DNA from: Bacillota bacterium
GTDB lineage: Bacteria > Bacillota > Clostridia > Oscillospirales > Ruminococcaceae
Reading direction: 5' to 3'
Length of the DNA stretch: 49,865 nucleotides
Assembly: GCA_029572815.1 (NCBI GenBank)
Contig: JAKPUQ010000069.1
Coordinates: forward strand, 1 to 49,865
Part shown: piece after piece, positions 42,675 through 49,865 of the stretch
Numbering within the stretch: the first letter of the stretch is position 1
How the letters are laid out: each line of letters begins with the position of its first letter
The notes under the pieces: generated by a model
What the model saw: the letters and a program-made list of their open reading frames with translations, nothing else
What the model was told of the DNA's origin: nothing
Database searches by the model: none
Translations under genes and position numbers: made by a program

Positions 42675-44981
42675 TCAGCCCTTGAGCTCAACTCGTCTTA
42701 TCTTGCCGCTGATAGTCTTGGGAAGCTCGTCCCTGAACTCAACGATACGGGGATACTTGTAAGGAGCGGTGTGCTTCTTGACATAGTCCTGTATCTCCTT
42801 TTTCAGCTCGTCCGTACCCTCTGTGCCCTTGACAAGCACGATGGAAGCCTTTACCACCTGACCTCTTACCGGGTCGGGAGCCGCACTTACGCCGCACTCC
42901 AGAACATATGGGAGCTCCATGATAACGCTCTCAATTTCAAAGGGTCCGATACGGTAGCCCGATGACTTGATAACGTCATCCACTCTGCCCACATACCAGA
43001 AATAGCCGTCCTCGTCCTTCCAGGCAGTATCGCCTGTGTGGTAGAGACCGTCGTGCCATACCTCCTTGGTCTTTTCGTCATCATTGTAGTAACCGAGGAA
43101 GAGTCCGCAGGGAGTATTCTTGTCCGTGCGGATAACTATCTCGCCTGTCTCGCCTGTCTTGACGGGCTTGCCGTCAGGGTCAACGATGTCCACATCGTAG
43201 AGAACGCTGGGCTTGCCCATAGAGCCGGGACGGCAGGTCATGCCCACGAAGTTTCCGATGGAAAGTGTGGTCTCGGTCTGACCGAAGCCCTCCATGAGCT
43301 TTACTCCCGTAGCCTTGAGGAACTGATTGTATACCTCGGGGTTGAGAGCCTCGCCTGCAACGGTCGCATACTTGATTGAGCTCAGGTCGTACTTTGAAAG
43401 GTCCTCCTTGATGAAGAAGCGGTACATTGTGGGAGGGGCGCAGAATGTGGTTATATTGTACTTCTTGAACATTGGAAGTATCTTGTGTGCGTCAAAGCGG
43501 TCGAAGTCATAAACGAACACGCAGGTCTCGCTGAGCCACTGTCCGTAGAGCTTGCCCCAGAGCGCCTTTCCCCAGCCGGTGTCTGAAATGGTGAAGTGGA
43601 GACCGTTGGGGTCTACGTTATGCCAGTAACGTGCAGTGATGAAGTGACCGAGAGCGTACTTGTGGCTGTGTGTAGCTATCTTGGGGTAGCCCGTAGTACC
43701 CGATGTGAAGAACATGAGATTGGGCTCGCTTCCGCAGGAGAGCTTTTCGGGGTCTGTGGGGCGATCGAAAACGTCGCTGAACTCCGACATCTCCTTGTCG
43801 AAATCAGCCCAGCCCTCGCGCTCGCCGTGAGCCATCATCTTTATGAGGCTGATACCCAGCTCCTCCTCGGCAAGGTCCACCTGATGAGCAACGTCGCCGT
43901 CGCCTGTACATACGATAGCCTTGACGCCTGCCGCCTTGAAGCGGTATGTGAAGTCATGCTGCACCAGCTGATTAGTTGCGGGAATAACTATTGCGCCTAT
44001 CTTGTGAAGGGCAAGGATGGAGAACCAGAACTGATAGTGTCTCTTGAGCACCAGCATAACTCTGTCGCCCTTCTTTATTCCCTTTGACAGGAAATAATTC
44101 GCGGTCATATTGGAGTACTTCTTCATATCGGCGAAGGTAAACCTTCTCTCGGACATATCGTTGCCCACATAGATGAGAGCCTCCTTGTCGGGACATTTCG
44201 CCGCAAGAGCGTCCACCACATCGAAGCCGAAGTTGAACTTCTCCTCGTTGATGAAGCTTATGCCCGTAAGTGAGCCCATGGTGTCGGTCTCAAGCTTTAT
44301 GAAGTTATCGGCAACGGGGTCCTGAATGTGAGCAAGGTCGAAGTTGGTAACTCCGGGAAGGATAACGGGGTCAAGGTTGGAGATAGCGTGCTGAGGCTGC
44401 TTCTCGCCGCATACGATAGCGTAGAACTTGCACTCCTTACCGCCCACAGCCCACTCGTCATGGGGCTCGGAGCTGTCGTAGTAAATGGAGTCGCCCTCGT
44501 TGAGTATCTCCACATTGTCGCCTACCTGAACCTTGAGCTGACCGCTGATGACAATATCCATTTCCTGACCCTCATGGGTATGGGGGTGAGGAACTCTGAA
44601 CTCCTCGTCAACATAGGGAATGGTAACGAGGAATGGCTCTGCTATCTTGTTGCGGAACTTGGGCGCCAGTCTCAGGTAGCTCAGACCCTTTCTTCTGGCG
44701 ATGGGAAGGCCCTCGCCTGCTCTTGTTATGTCATAGCTCCTGATATGGGGAGACTCGCCCTCCATAAGGTCTGTTATCTCGACACCGCAGGCATTTGCGA
44801 ACTTGTATATGAAGCTGAAGCTGAAGTCCTTTGCGCCGCCCTCATAAGCCAGGTACTCATAGGAAGAAACACCTATCTTGTCAGCCATTTCCTTGGGAGA
44901 CAGACCTACCGACTCACGGGTGAGCTTTATTCGCTCGGCGACCTCTCTCATTTTTAATTCGGGATCAAACATACTGCTCAT
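42675..44981 (-). CDS. HTH-cupin-acyl-CoA synthetase fusion protein
   Basis: 768-aa protein joining three modules. Residues 15-70 are an XRE helix-turn-helix (ESVGLSPKEMADKIGVSSYEYLAYE). About 115-190 is a cupin with HPHTHEGQE, the usual layout of XRE-cupin repressors. From about 230 there is a complete adenylate-forming ligase: FTSGTTGYPK, GFGQTET, YHTGDTAWKDEDGYFWYVGR, SSGYRIGPFEIE and the catalytic PKTISGKIRR lysine. The ligase part resembles AMP-forming acetyl- or medium-chain acyl-CoA synthetases. The enzyme may sense its own substrate and regulate transcription, but that is inference. Leader hairpin at 45021-45035. Ribosome site AAAGGAG. Confidence 0.88.
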   Translation of the reverse strand: MSSMFDPELKMREVAERIKLTRESVGLSPKEMADKIGVSSYEYLAYEGGAKDFSFSFIYKFANACGVEITDLMEGESPHIRSYDITRAGEGLPIARRKGLSYLRLAPKFRNKIAEPFLVTIPYVDEEFRVPHPHTHEGQEMDIVISGQLKVQVGDNVEILNEGDSIYYDSSEPHDEWAVGGKECKFYAIVCGEKQPQHAISNLDPVILPGVTNFDLAHIQDPVADNFIKLETDTMGSLTGISFINEEKFNFGFDVVDALAAKCPDKEALIYVGNDMSERRFTFADMKKYSNMTANYFLSKGIKKGDRVMLVLKRHYQFWFSILALHKIGAIVIPATNQLVQHDFTYRFKAAGVKAIVCTGDGDVAHQVDLAEEELGISLIKMMAHGEREGWADFDKEMSEFSDVFDRPTDPEKLSCGSEPNLMFFTSGTTGYPKIATHSHKYALGHFITARYWHNVDPNGLHFTISDTGWGKALWGKLYGQWLSETCVFVYDFDRFDAHKILPMFKKYNITTFCAPPTMYRFFIKEDLSKYDLSSIKYATVAGEALNPEVYNQFLKATGVKLMEGFGQTETTLSIGNFVGMTCRPGSMGKPSVLYDVDIVDPDGKPVKTGETGEIVIRTDKNTPCGLFLGYYNDDEKTKEVWHDGLYHTGDTAWKDEDGYFWYVGRVDDVIKSSGYRIGPFEIESVIMELPYVLECGVSAAPDPVRGQVVKASIVLVKGTEGTDELKKEIQDYVKKHTAPYKYPRIVEFRDELPKTISGKIRRVELKG

Positions 44982-45014
44982 TTAAAGCCTGCTCCTTTCA
45001 ATATATTATAAGAT

Positions 45015-45035
45015 CAAAAAAGGCGGAGACCGCCT
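45015..45035 (-). terminator. Leader terminator-like hairpin before the ligase fusion
   Basis: AGGCGG-tct-CCGCCT (45021-45035) followed on the minus strand by five T residues and GATC. It lies between the promoter (start near 45046) and the ribosome site, so it could stop transcription in the leader. Confidence 0.6.
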
Positions 45036-45052
45036 GTGTTTACATATTTTTA

Positions 45053-45081
45053 ATTATATCACTGCCATTTCCCGTTGTCAA
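45053..45081 (-). promoter_or_regulatory. Promoter of the ligase fusion gene
   Basis: Minus strand: TTGACA (45076-45081), 17-nt spacer, TATAAT (45053-45058), a consensus SigA promoter. Confidence 0.82.
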
Positions 45082-45118
45082 TGCCTTTATGTAATGAGAA
45101 GGAAAGCTGCATACGCGG

Positions 45119-45163
45119 AAAAGCTCCTCTCATCAGCCATGCGGCGGCTCTGAGAGGAGCTTT
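45119..45163 (-). terminator. Terminator of the small secreted protein gene
   Basis: 13-bp stem (AAAGCTCCTCTCA with TGAGAGGAGCTTT) with an inner AGCC/GGCT pair, followed by T residues on the minus strand. Lies about 57 nt after the stop codon. Confidence 0.75.
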
Positions 45164-45219
45164 CATATATTATTAAATCCCTGTTCTATCCCTATATATC
45201 ATTTATCATGCAAAAAGCA

Positions 45220-45636
45220 TCATTGTATCAATTTGCTCTGCGGAATTCGCCGAGCTCTTTGTAAAAGCAGGGACCGGCAGGACCTGACGGTCTGGGACGG
45301 GGGGATTATGACAATGATCCATGGATCATCATCGGGAACGGGAAAAGGTTTCGGTTCGTTGCCGCACCGTCCTTCCTCTCCGTCTGTAATCCTGCTAAAG
45401 GAAGCACTGTCCAGAATGCCAACATATTCACTGCTATGCTGCCAGCCCTTGGCAAGTTTTGCTTCACTCTTAAACTCCGCGATATTCTGTACTGCTGCCT
45501 TTTTGAATGTTGCCTGCTCTGCAAGTATTAATGTATCGGAAGATGCTGCATTTGCTGACATAGCACCTGCCATTGGAACTGCACACATAGCTGTCGCTGC
45601 GATTGCTGTAATGATCTTCTTAAAATTAACCTTCAT
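45220..45636 (-). CDS. Small secreted protein, unknown function
   Basis: 138 aa with a clear signal peptide (MKVNFKKIITAIAATAMCAVPMAGAMSANA, cleavage after about 31; given here only to mark positions 1-30). The mature part has a helical, alanine-rich stretch, then a proline-rich segment (PKPFPVPDDDPW) and an unusual basic C-terminus. The tail follows a run of six C on the coding strand; either neighbouring frame also stays open for a while, so a frameshift is possible. No domain recognised. Promoter at 45731-45758. Confidence 0.65.
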   Translation of the reverse strand: MKVNFKKIITAIAATAMCAVPMAGAMSANAASSDTLILAEQATFKKAAVQNIAEFKSEAKLAKGWQHSSEYVGILDSASFSRITDGEEGRCGNEPKPFPVPDDDPWIIVIIPPSQTVRSCRSLLLQRARRIPQSKLIQ

Positions 45637-45709
45637 AATAATTCTCCTTATAAATAAAATAATGGTAATGCAGATGTACGGTGTATATTTTCATTTCTTT
45701 GTTCAAGGT

Positions 45710-45758
45710 GTTGCGCAACCCTATGCTTTTATTATACTCGGATAAGGAAAAATGTGAA
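45710..45758 (-). promoter_or_regulatory. Promoter of the secreted protein gene with a nearby palindrome
   Basis: Minus strand: TTCACA (45753-45758), 16-nt spacer, TATAAT (45731-45736). A perfect GTTGCGCAAC palindrome (45710-45719) lies just after the start point and could be an operator. Confidence 0.6.
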
Positions 45759-45856
45759 GATGAGTATTGTCATTTTGTCAGTGACATTTGTCACTATCTG
45801 AACAAACAGAACAGGCGGCTTAAAACAGCGCATAAATAAGCCATAAAAATAAATGA

Positions 45857-45974
45857 GCGGCGAAGCCGCAGCATCGGGATTCTCAAGGGAGGCTCTCCCT
45901 TGAGCAGGAAGGGGGTACGGGGAAGGGCAGCGCCCTTCCTGAGAAACAGTGTGACGAGCGAAGCAATGTCACAC
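45857..45974. repeat. Cluster of four hairpins in an intergenic gap
   Basis: The 600-bp gap 45637-46239 contains, in a row, GCGGC/GCCGC (45857-45869), CTCAAGGGAG/CTCCCTTGAG (45882-45904), GGAAGGGC/GCCCTTCC (45921-45939) and TGTGAC/GTCACA (45950-45973). No ORF with a ribosome site lies here; the cluster looks like a composite palindromic repeat. The rest of the gap holds the two flanking promoters. Confidence 0.7.
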
Positions 45975-46146
45975 GGCTGCAACGTACTTCTTCCCTCGGC
46001 TTGCCCGACGCAAAAACTGCAAAATACAGGCGGTCTGACAGCAGTTTATTATAAACTCTCCGCACAATCCTCATTCAATATTACTATAAGTATCGATAAA
46101 TCGCAATTTCTGGTCAGTTGTTAACGATATGTTCATCTTTACCCCC

Positions 46147-46175
46147 TTGCCAAATCCCCTGTTAAATGCTATAAT
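46147..46175 (+). promoter_or_regulatory. Promoter of the second GH94 gene
   Basis: TTGCCA (46147-46152), 17-nt spacer, TATAAT (46170-46175); leader about 58 nt to ATG 46240. Confidence 0.72.
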
Positions 46176-46239
46176 TAGAATGATATTTTCTGCCCGCGGA
46201 AAGCACTGTCCAACGGCAGCTATGAAGGAGATTGGTATT

Positions 46240-48657
46240 ATGCAGTACGGACATTTTGATCTGGAAAACAAAGAATACGTCATCACTAACCCCGCAACTC
46301 CCGCACCCTGGGCAAACTATCTCGGAGACCCCGAGTACGGCGCTATGATCTCAAATAACGCCGCAGGCTACAGCTTCGTTAAATCAGGAGCTAACGGAAG
46401 ACTTTCACGCTTCCGCTTCAATTCCGATATGGCGCTCCCGGGACGCTACATCTATATAAGAGACAATGATACCGCTGATTACTGGTCTGCTTCCTGGCAG
46501 CCCGTAGGCAAGCCCCTTGACAAGTACAAGAGCGAATGCCGCCACGGTACAGCCTACACCATCATTTCTGCCGAGTACGAGGGCATAAAGTCAGAGACTT
46601 CATACTACGTTCCCTTCGGCAAGACCTATGAGGTATGGCGCGCAAAGATCACAAACAACTCCGACAAGGAGAGAAAGCTGTCCGTATTCGGACTTATAGA
46701 GTTCACCAACGAGCCCAACTATGAGCAGGATCAGGTAAACCTCCAGTACACCCTCTTTATAACACGCACAAGCTTTGAGGGCGGAAACAGGATAATCCAG
46801 CACATGAACGAGAACACAGGCTTCGATGAGAACGGCTACAACGGCAAGGAGCGCTTCTTCGGCATGGTTGGACAGCCCGTCACAGCCTGCAACGGAAGCC
46901 TCAGCGACTTCATCGGTCCCTACAGGACATTCTCGAACCCCATTGCCGTTGAGACGGGCAAGTGCAACAACGTTATGAACTTCAACTCCAACTCCTGCGG
47001 TGCTCTCCAGAGCGATATCACTCTTGCAGCAGGCGAGACAAAGGAGTTCATCTTCGTACTGGGGCAGCGCACCGACTCAGAGGCTGCCGCTATCCTTGAG
47101 GAATATAAGGAAGCCGGCAAGGTAGACGCCGAGATAAAGCAGCTCAAAGACCACTGGCACAGCCAGCTGGCTAACTTCAGCGTAGAGACTCCCTCCGATG
47201 AGTTCAACAACATGATAAACGTATGGAACGCTTACCAGTGCTTCATCACATTCATATGGTCAAGAGCGGCTTCATTCATATACTGCGGTCTGAGAAACGG
47301 CCACGGCTACCGTGATACAGTACAGGACATCCAGGGTATCATTCACCTCGATCCTGAAATGGCTGCCGATAAGATACGCTTCATGCTGTCCGCACAGGTA
47401 AGCAACGGCGGCGGACTTCCCCTTGTAAAGTTCGACCACAACGCAGGCCACGAGACCTGCCCCGACGAGAACGATGAGCACAGCGTTTACGCAAAGGAGA
47501 CAGGTCACCCCTCCTACCGTGCCGATGACGCACTCTGGCTCTTCCCCACTATCGTCAAGTACCTTGGCGAGAGCGGAAACAAGGGCTTCCTTGACGAGGT
47601 CATCACCTACGCAGAGGAAGGCGGCGGAGAGGCTACCGTTTACGAGCACATGAAGAACGCTATCCGCTTCTCAATGGAGCGTCTGGGAAGTCACGATATG
47701 CCCGCAGGTCTCCACGCAGACTGGAACGACTGTCTCCGTCTGGGAGCACAGGGCGAGTCAACATTCGTTGCATTCCAGCTCTACTACGCTATGAACGTTA
47801 TGAAAGAGCTTGCCGAGATGAAGAATGACAGCGAGTATTCAGCATATATCGACGGTGCAAGAGCTAAGCTTGGTGCAGCACTTGAAAAGTGCTGGGACGA
47901 GGACAGATTTATCCGCGGAATCCGCGATAACGGTGTTATCGTTGGTGCAAAGAAGGATCCCGAGGCAAATATGTGGCTCAATCCCCAGAGCTGGTCTGTC
48001 ATCTCACGCTTCGCTTCGGAAGAGCAGGCTGAAAAGGCTATGAACAGCGTTCACGATATACTCAACACTCCCTACGGTGCAAAGCTTCTTGATCCCCCCT
48101 ACAAGTTCCACCACTTTGAGGGTGCGCTCATGCAGGTATTCAACCTTGACACAAAGGAAAACGGCGGTATCTTCTCACAGTCACAGGGCTGGCTCATACT
48201 TGCCGAGTCACTCCTCGGTCACGGCGACCGCGCATTCGAGTACTTCCTCGAGAGCTCGCCTGCCGCTATGAACAACAAGGCTGAGATAAGAGTTATGGAG
48301 CCCTATGTACACGGACAGTTCACCGAGTCGAAGGCTTCACCCTATGAGGGACGCTCACACGTTCACTGGCTCACAGGTACAGCTTCCACAGTAATGGTAG
48401 GCTGCGTAGAGGGTATCTGCGGTATGAGACCCGACCTTAACGGTCTTGCCATCGCACCTTCTATCCCCGCAAAGTGGGACGGCTTCAAGATTCACAAGAA
48501 CTTCCGCGGCAAGAAGCTGAACATCGACATCGACAACTCCGCACACGTTCAGAGCGGCGTAAAGGAGCTCTACCTCAACGGCACAAAGCTTGAGGGCAAT
48601 TATGTTCCCGCGGACAAGCTTGCTGATGTAAACGAGATCAAGGTAGTACTTGGCTGA
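46240..48657 (+). CDS. GH94 phosphorylase, probable cellodextrin phosphorylase
   Basis: 805 aa from the ATG after AAGGAG; an upstream ATG at 46129 precedes the promoter. GH94 architecture: beta-sandwich opening MQYGHFDLENKEYVIT, linker, and (alpha/alpha)6 domain with GLRNGHGYRDTVQDI and general acid Asp494 in ADWND. The sequence differs clearly from the cellobiose phosphorylase at 15710: KFDHNAGHETCPDEND and LRLGAQGEST replace the TPGESFQ loop. R. albus is known to have a cellobiose and a cellodextrin phosphorylase of this size, so chain-length specificity for longer cellodextrins is likely. Specificity cannot be fixed from motifs alone. Confidence 0.82.
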   Translation: MQYGHFDLENKEYVITNPATPAPWANYLGDPEYGAMISNNAAGYSFVKSGANGRLSRFRFNSDMALPGRYIYIRDNDTADYWSASWQPVGKPLDKYKSECRHGTAYTIISAEYEGIKSETSYYVPFGKTYEVWRAKITNNSDKERKLSVFGLIEFTNEPNYEQDQVNLQYTLFITRTSFEGGNRIIQHMNENTGFDENGYNGKERFFGMVGQPVTACNGSLSDFIGPYRTFSNPIAVETGKCNNVMNFNSNSCGALQSDITLAAGETKEFIFVLGQRTDSEAAAILEEYKEAGKVDAEIKQLKDHWHSQLANFSVETPSDEFNNMINVWNAYQCFITFIWSRAASFIYCGLRNGHGYRDTVQDIQGIIHLDPEMAADKIRFMLSAQVSNGGGLPLVKFDHNAGHETCPDENDEHSVYAKETGHPSYRADDALWLFPTIVKYLGESGNKGFLDEVITYAEEGGGEATVYEHMKNAIRFSMERLGSHDMPAGLHADWNDCLRLGAQGESTFVAFQLYYAMNVMKELAEMKNDSEYSAYIDGARAKLGAALEKCWDEDRFIRGIRDNGVIVGAKKDPEANMWLNPQSWSVISRFASEEQAEKAMNSVHDILNTPYGAKLLDPPYKFHHFEGALMQVFNLDTKENGGIFSQSQGWLILAESLLGHGDRAFEYFLESSPAAMNNKAEIRVMEPYVHGQFTESKASPYEGRSHVHWLTGTASTVMVGCVEGICGMRPDLNGLAIAPSIPAKWDGFKIHKNFRGKKLNIDIDNSAHVQSGVKELYLNGTKLEGNYVPADKLADVNEIKVVLG

Positions 48658-48663
48658 TATTCA

Positions 48664-48694
48664 ATGCATAATTCATAATGCATAATGCATAATT
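48664..48694. repeat. GCATAAT heptad run
   Basis: Four or more consecutive 7-bp units (GCATAAT, TCATAAT, GCATAAT, GCATAAT) between the GH94 stop and its terminator. No core is attached. Related in period, not sequence, to the other heptad elements. Confidence 0.7.
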
Positions 48695-48720
48695 AAAGGC
48701 GAACCGAATGGTTCGCCTTT
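48695..48720 (+). terminator. Terminator of the second GH94 gene
   Basis: 11-bp stem AAAGGCGAACC/GGTTCGCCTTT with a GAAT loop followed by TTGTTTATAT. Confidence 0.85.
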
Positions 48721-48806
48721 TTGTTTATATTCGATTATAAACCATCCATATCGGCACGTTGGAATTGTGCAGTCATACAAATCCGACAAGTTTTCTTTGC
48801 AAAGCC

Positions 48807-48857
48807 TTGACAAGTACACTTGGCAGTGTTATAATGCAATCATACCAAGTAAACTTG
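48807..48857 (+). promoter_or_regulatory. Promoter with two operators of the second XRE cassette
   Basis: TTGACA (48807-48812), 17-nt spacer, TATAAT (48830-48835). The dyad CAAGTNNACTTG occurs twice: 48811-48822 inside the spacer and -35 edge, and 48846-48857 at the start point, centres 35 bp apart. A half-match (ACAAGTTTTCTTTG) lies upstream at 48787. The layout predicts repression by the XRE protein encoded at 49584. Confidence 0.82.
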
Positions 48858-48903
48858 TCAAAAACTGACAACAAAACTTTGCATGATATAGGAGGAGATC
48901 ATT

Positions 48904-49227
48904 ATGAACAGGGAAGAAATACTCGCAAAAAGCAGACAGAAAAACAAAAACCGTGATGTTGCCGAAATATCTCAGACAAAGGACGCCTCAAGATTTGCCA
49001 TAATATTCAGTCTCGCCTTTTATCTGATATTCTCAACGCTAACTATGATAGCTCATAAGCCCTTTAACAGCAGCATTGCAGCTATGGAGACCTGCGTTAT
49101 GTTTGCAGTTTATCTGTACAAGTCAATAAAAACAAGAAAAAGCGAACATATAGTATGTGCAGTCCTTATGGGAGCAGCGTTTCTCATGTTCTCGTTTGTG
49201 GCAATAATGGACCTGTTTAAAAAATAA
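48904..49227 (+). CDS. DUF6442-like small membrane protein
   Basis: 107 aa. Conserved charged N-terminus MNREEILAKSRQKNKNRD, then about three hydrophobic segments with KSIKTRKSEH between the second and third. The next gene is a clear paralogue (same opening and membrane pattern). GGAGGAG ribosome site. Function unknown; family members are commonly found beside small XRE regulators in Firmicutes. Confidence 0.78.
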   Translation: MNREEILAKSRQKNKNRDVAEISQTKDASRFAIIFSLAFYLIFSTLTMIAHKPFNSSIAAMETCVMFAVYLYKSIKTRKSEHIVCAVLMGAAFLMFSFVAIMDLFKK

Positions 49228-49241
49228 GGTGGTGTAAAAAT

Positions 49242-49571
49242 ATGAATAAGGAAGAAATACTTGCTAAAAGCAGACAGGAAAACAAGAACCGCGACATCGC
49301 GGAGATAGACCAGTTCAAAAGCGCTGCAAGATTCGCTCTGATAATCAGTATGGCTTTCACGGCATTATGGACTATGCTGTCCATAATCGCTACGCAGCGT
49401 GTTAATTACGCTGTTATCGCTGTGGAATTCTGCATGTCGTTCTCCATGTGGCTTTACAGAGCAATAAAAAGCAAAAAAGCCTCGGATATTTTATTGGCGG
49501 CAGTCTCGGGCTTAACCTTTCTTATCCCCGCTTTCATCGGAATATGCGAGCTTTTCAATATCAAACCGTAA
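49242..49571 (+). CDS. DUF6442-like small membrane protein, paralogue
   Basis: 109 aa, beginning MNKEEILAKSRQENKNRDIAEID and nearly matching its neighbour in length and hydrophobic pattern (three segments, RAIKSKKASD in the same place as KSIKTRKSEH). Tandem duplication is evident. Starts 15 nt after the previous stop. Confidence 0.78.
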   Translation: MNKEEILAKSRQENKNRDIAEIDQFKSAARFALIISMAFTALWTMLSIIATQRVNYAVIAVEFCMSFSMWLYRAIKSKKASDILLAAVSGLTFLIPAFIGICELFNIKP

Positions 49572-49583
49572 GGCGGTGACTGT

Positions 49584-49796
49584 ATGATAGACGATTCACT
49601 CATACTCCGCAACCGCCTGAAGGAGATACGCAAGGAGCAGCGGCTCTCACAGGACGAGCTGGCAAAGATGGTGGGCGTGTCGAGAAACACCATAAGCTCC
49701 ATAGAGACAGGGCAGTTCAGTCCCACGGCAAAGCTGGCGCTGATACTGTGCATAGCCCTTGATAAGAAGTTTGAGGATTTATTTTACTTTGACTAA
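49584..49796 (+). CDS. XRE-family small regulator of the second cassette
   Basis: 70 aa, a single helix-turn-helix (LSQDELAKMVGVSRNTISSIETGQFSPTAKLALILC) and a short C-terminal dimer-type helix. Predicted repressor of its own operon through the CAAGTNNACTTG sites. Same protein size and gene order (two membrane genes, then regulator) as the cassette at 18344-19406. Confidence 0.9.
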   Translation: MIDDSLILRNRLKEIRKEQRLSQDELAKMVGVSRNTISSIETGQFSPTAKLALILCIALDKKFEDLFYFD

Positions 49797-49837
49797 AAAT
49801 CGGATGCTCCATTGGAGGCCTGCAAATGTAAATCAAA

Positions 49838-49865
49838 ATTTTGCTTCGCAAAATTATGATTTAAG
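49838..49865. repeat. Possible start of another repeat element, cut by window end
   Basis: The last bases (GCTTCGCAAAATTATGATTTAAG) match the AAATTATGATTT end of copies A and B after a short TTGC/GCAA hairpin. The rest lies outside the window. Confidence 0.45.

Overview
The window looks like chromosome of a cellulolytic, anaerobic Gram-positive of the genus Ruminococcus (R. albus / R. flavefaciens type). The evidence is a secreted GH74 xyloglucanase ending in a Thr-rich linker and a dockerin, two different GH94 cellobiose/cellodextrin phosphorylases, an aldose mutarotase, strong AGGAGG ribosome binding sites, SigA-type promoters (TTGACA-17-TATAAT), and Firmicutes-type clusters (ymdB-spoVS, Asp23-FakA, rimP-nusA-ylxR-ylxQ-infB). 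The species is inferred, not proven.

Layout. 0.2-3.5 kb: dockerin GH74 (-) and an unannotated, independently promoted RNA candidate (-). 3.7-7.3 kb (+): LytS-like sensor kinase, response regulator, esterase, zinc deaminase. 7.4-14.3 kb (-): a compact, tightly coupled set of nine phage-type genes (small and large terminase, portal, capsid, prohead protease, connector, two unknowns, baseplate hub) with no integrase, tape measure, tail tube or lysis genes. 14.5-15.6 kb: a frameshifted DUF3592 gene and a zinc-ribbon membrane protein. 15.7-20.6 kb (-): cellobiose phosphorylase, a three-gene membrane-protein/XRE-regulator cassette with four operator copies, aldose epimerase. 20.8-24.3 kb (-): recG, spoVS, ymdB, DUF4236. 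24.7-26.7 kb (+): Asp23-like protein and FakA-like kinase. 26.9-32.2 kb (-): Gld-type ABC exporter with a DUF4340 protein. 32.3-41.2 kb (-): the ribosome-biogenesis/translation operon rimP-nusA-ylxR-ylxQ-infB-(188-aa Lys-rich protein)-rbfA-nrnA-truB-ribF. 41.5-42.6 kb (+): membrane-anchored Ntn-hydrolase. 42.7-45.6 kb (-): an HTH-cupin-acyl-CoA-synthetase fusion and a small secreted protein. 46.2-49.8 kb (+): second GH94 phosphorylase and a second membrane-protein/XRE cassette with its own operators.

The carbohydrate genes suggest extracellular cutting of beta-1,4-glucans, import of cellodextrins, and phosphorolysis inside the cell by the two GH94 enzymes to glucose-1-phosphate, with the mutarotase interconverting released sugar anomers. 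The translation operon and the FakA, YmdB and RecG loci are housekeeping.

The most unusual material is non-coding or small. There are two families of intergenic repeats. One has a conserved three-part core flanked by complementary 7-bp repeat arms. The other is a covarying hairpin followed by heptads, and one copy sits inside the phage operon. Two regulator cassettes of the same design have multi-site operators. There is an orphan RNA transcription unit upstream of GH74, and a leader terminator in front of the regulator-enzyme fusion. No tRNA, rRNA, CRISPR array or intact transposase was seen.
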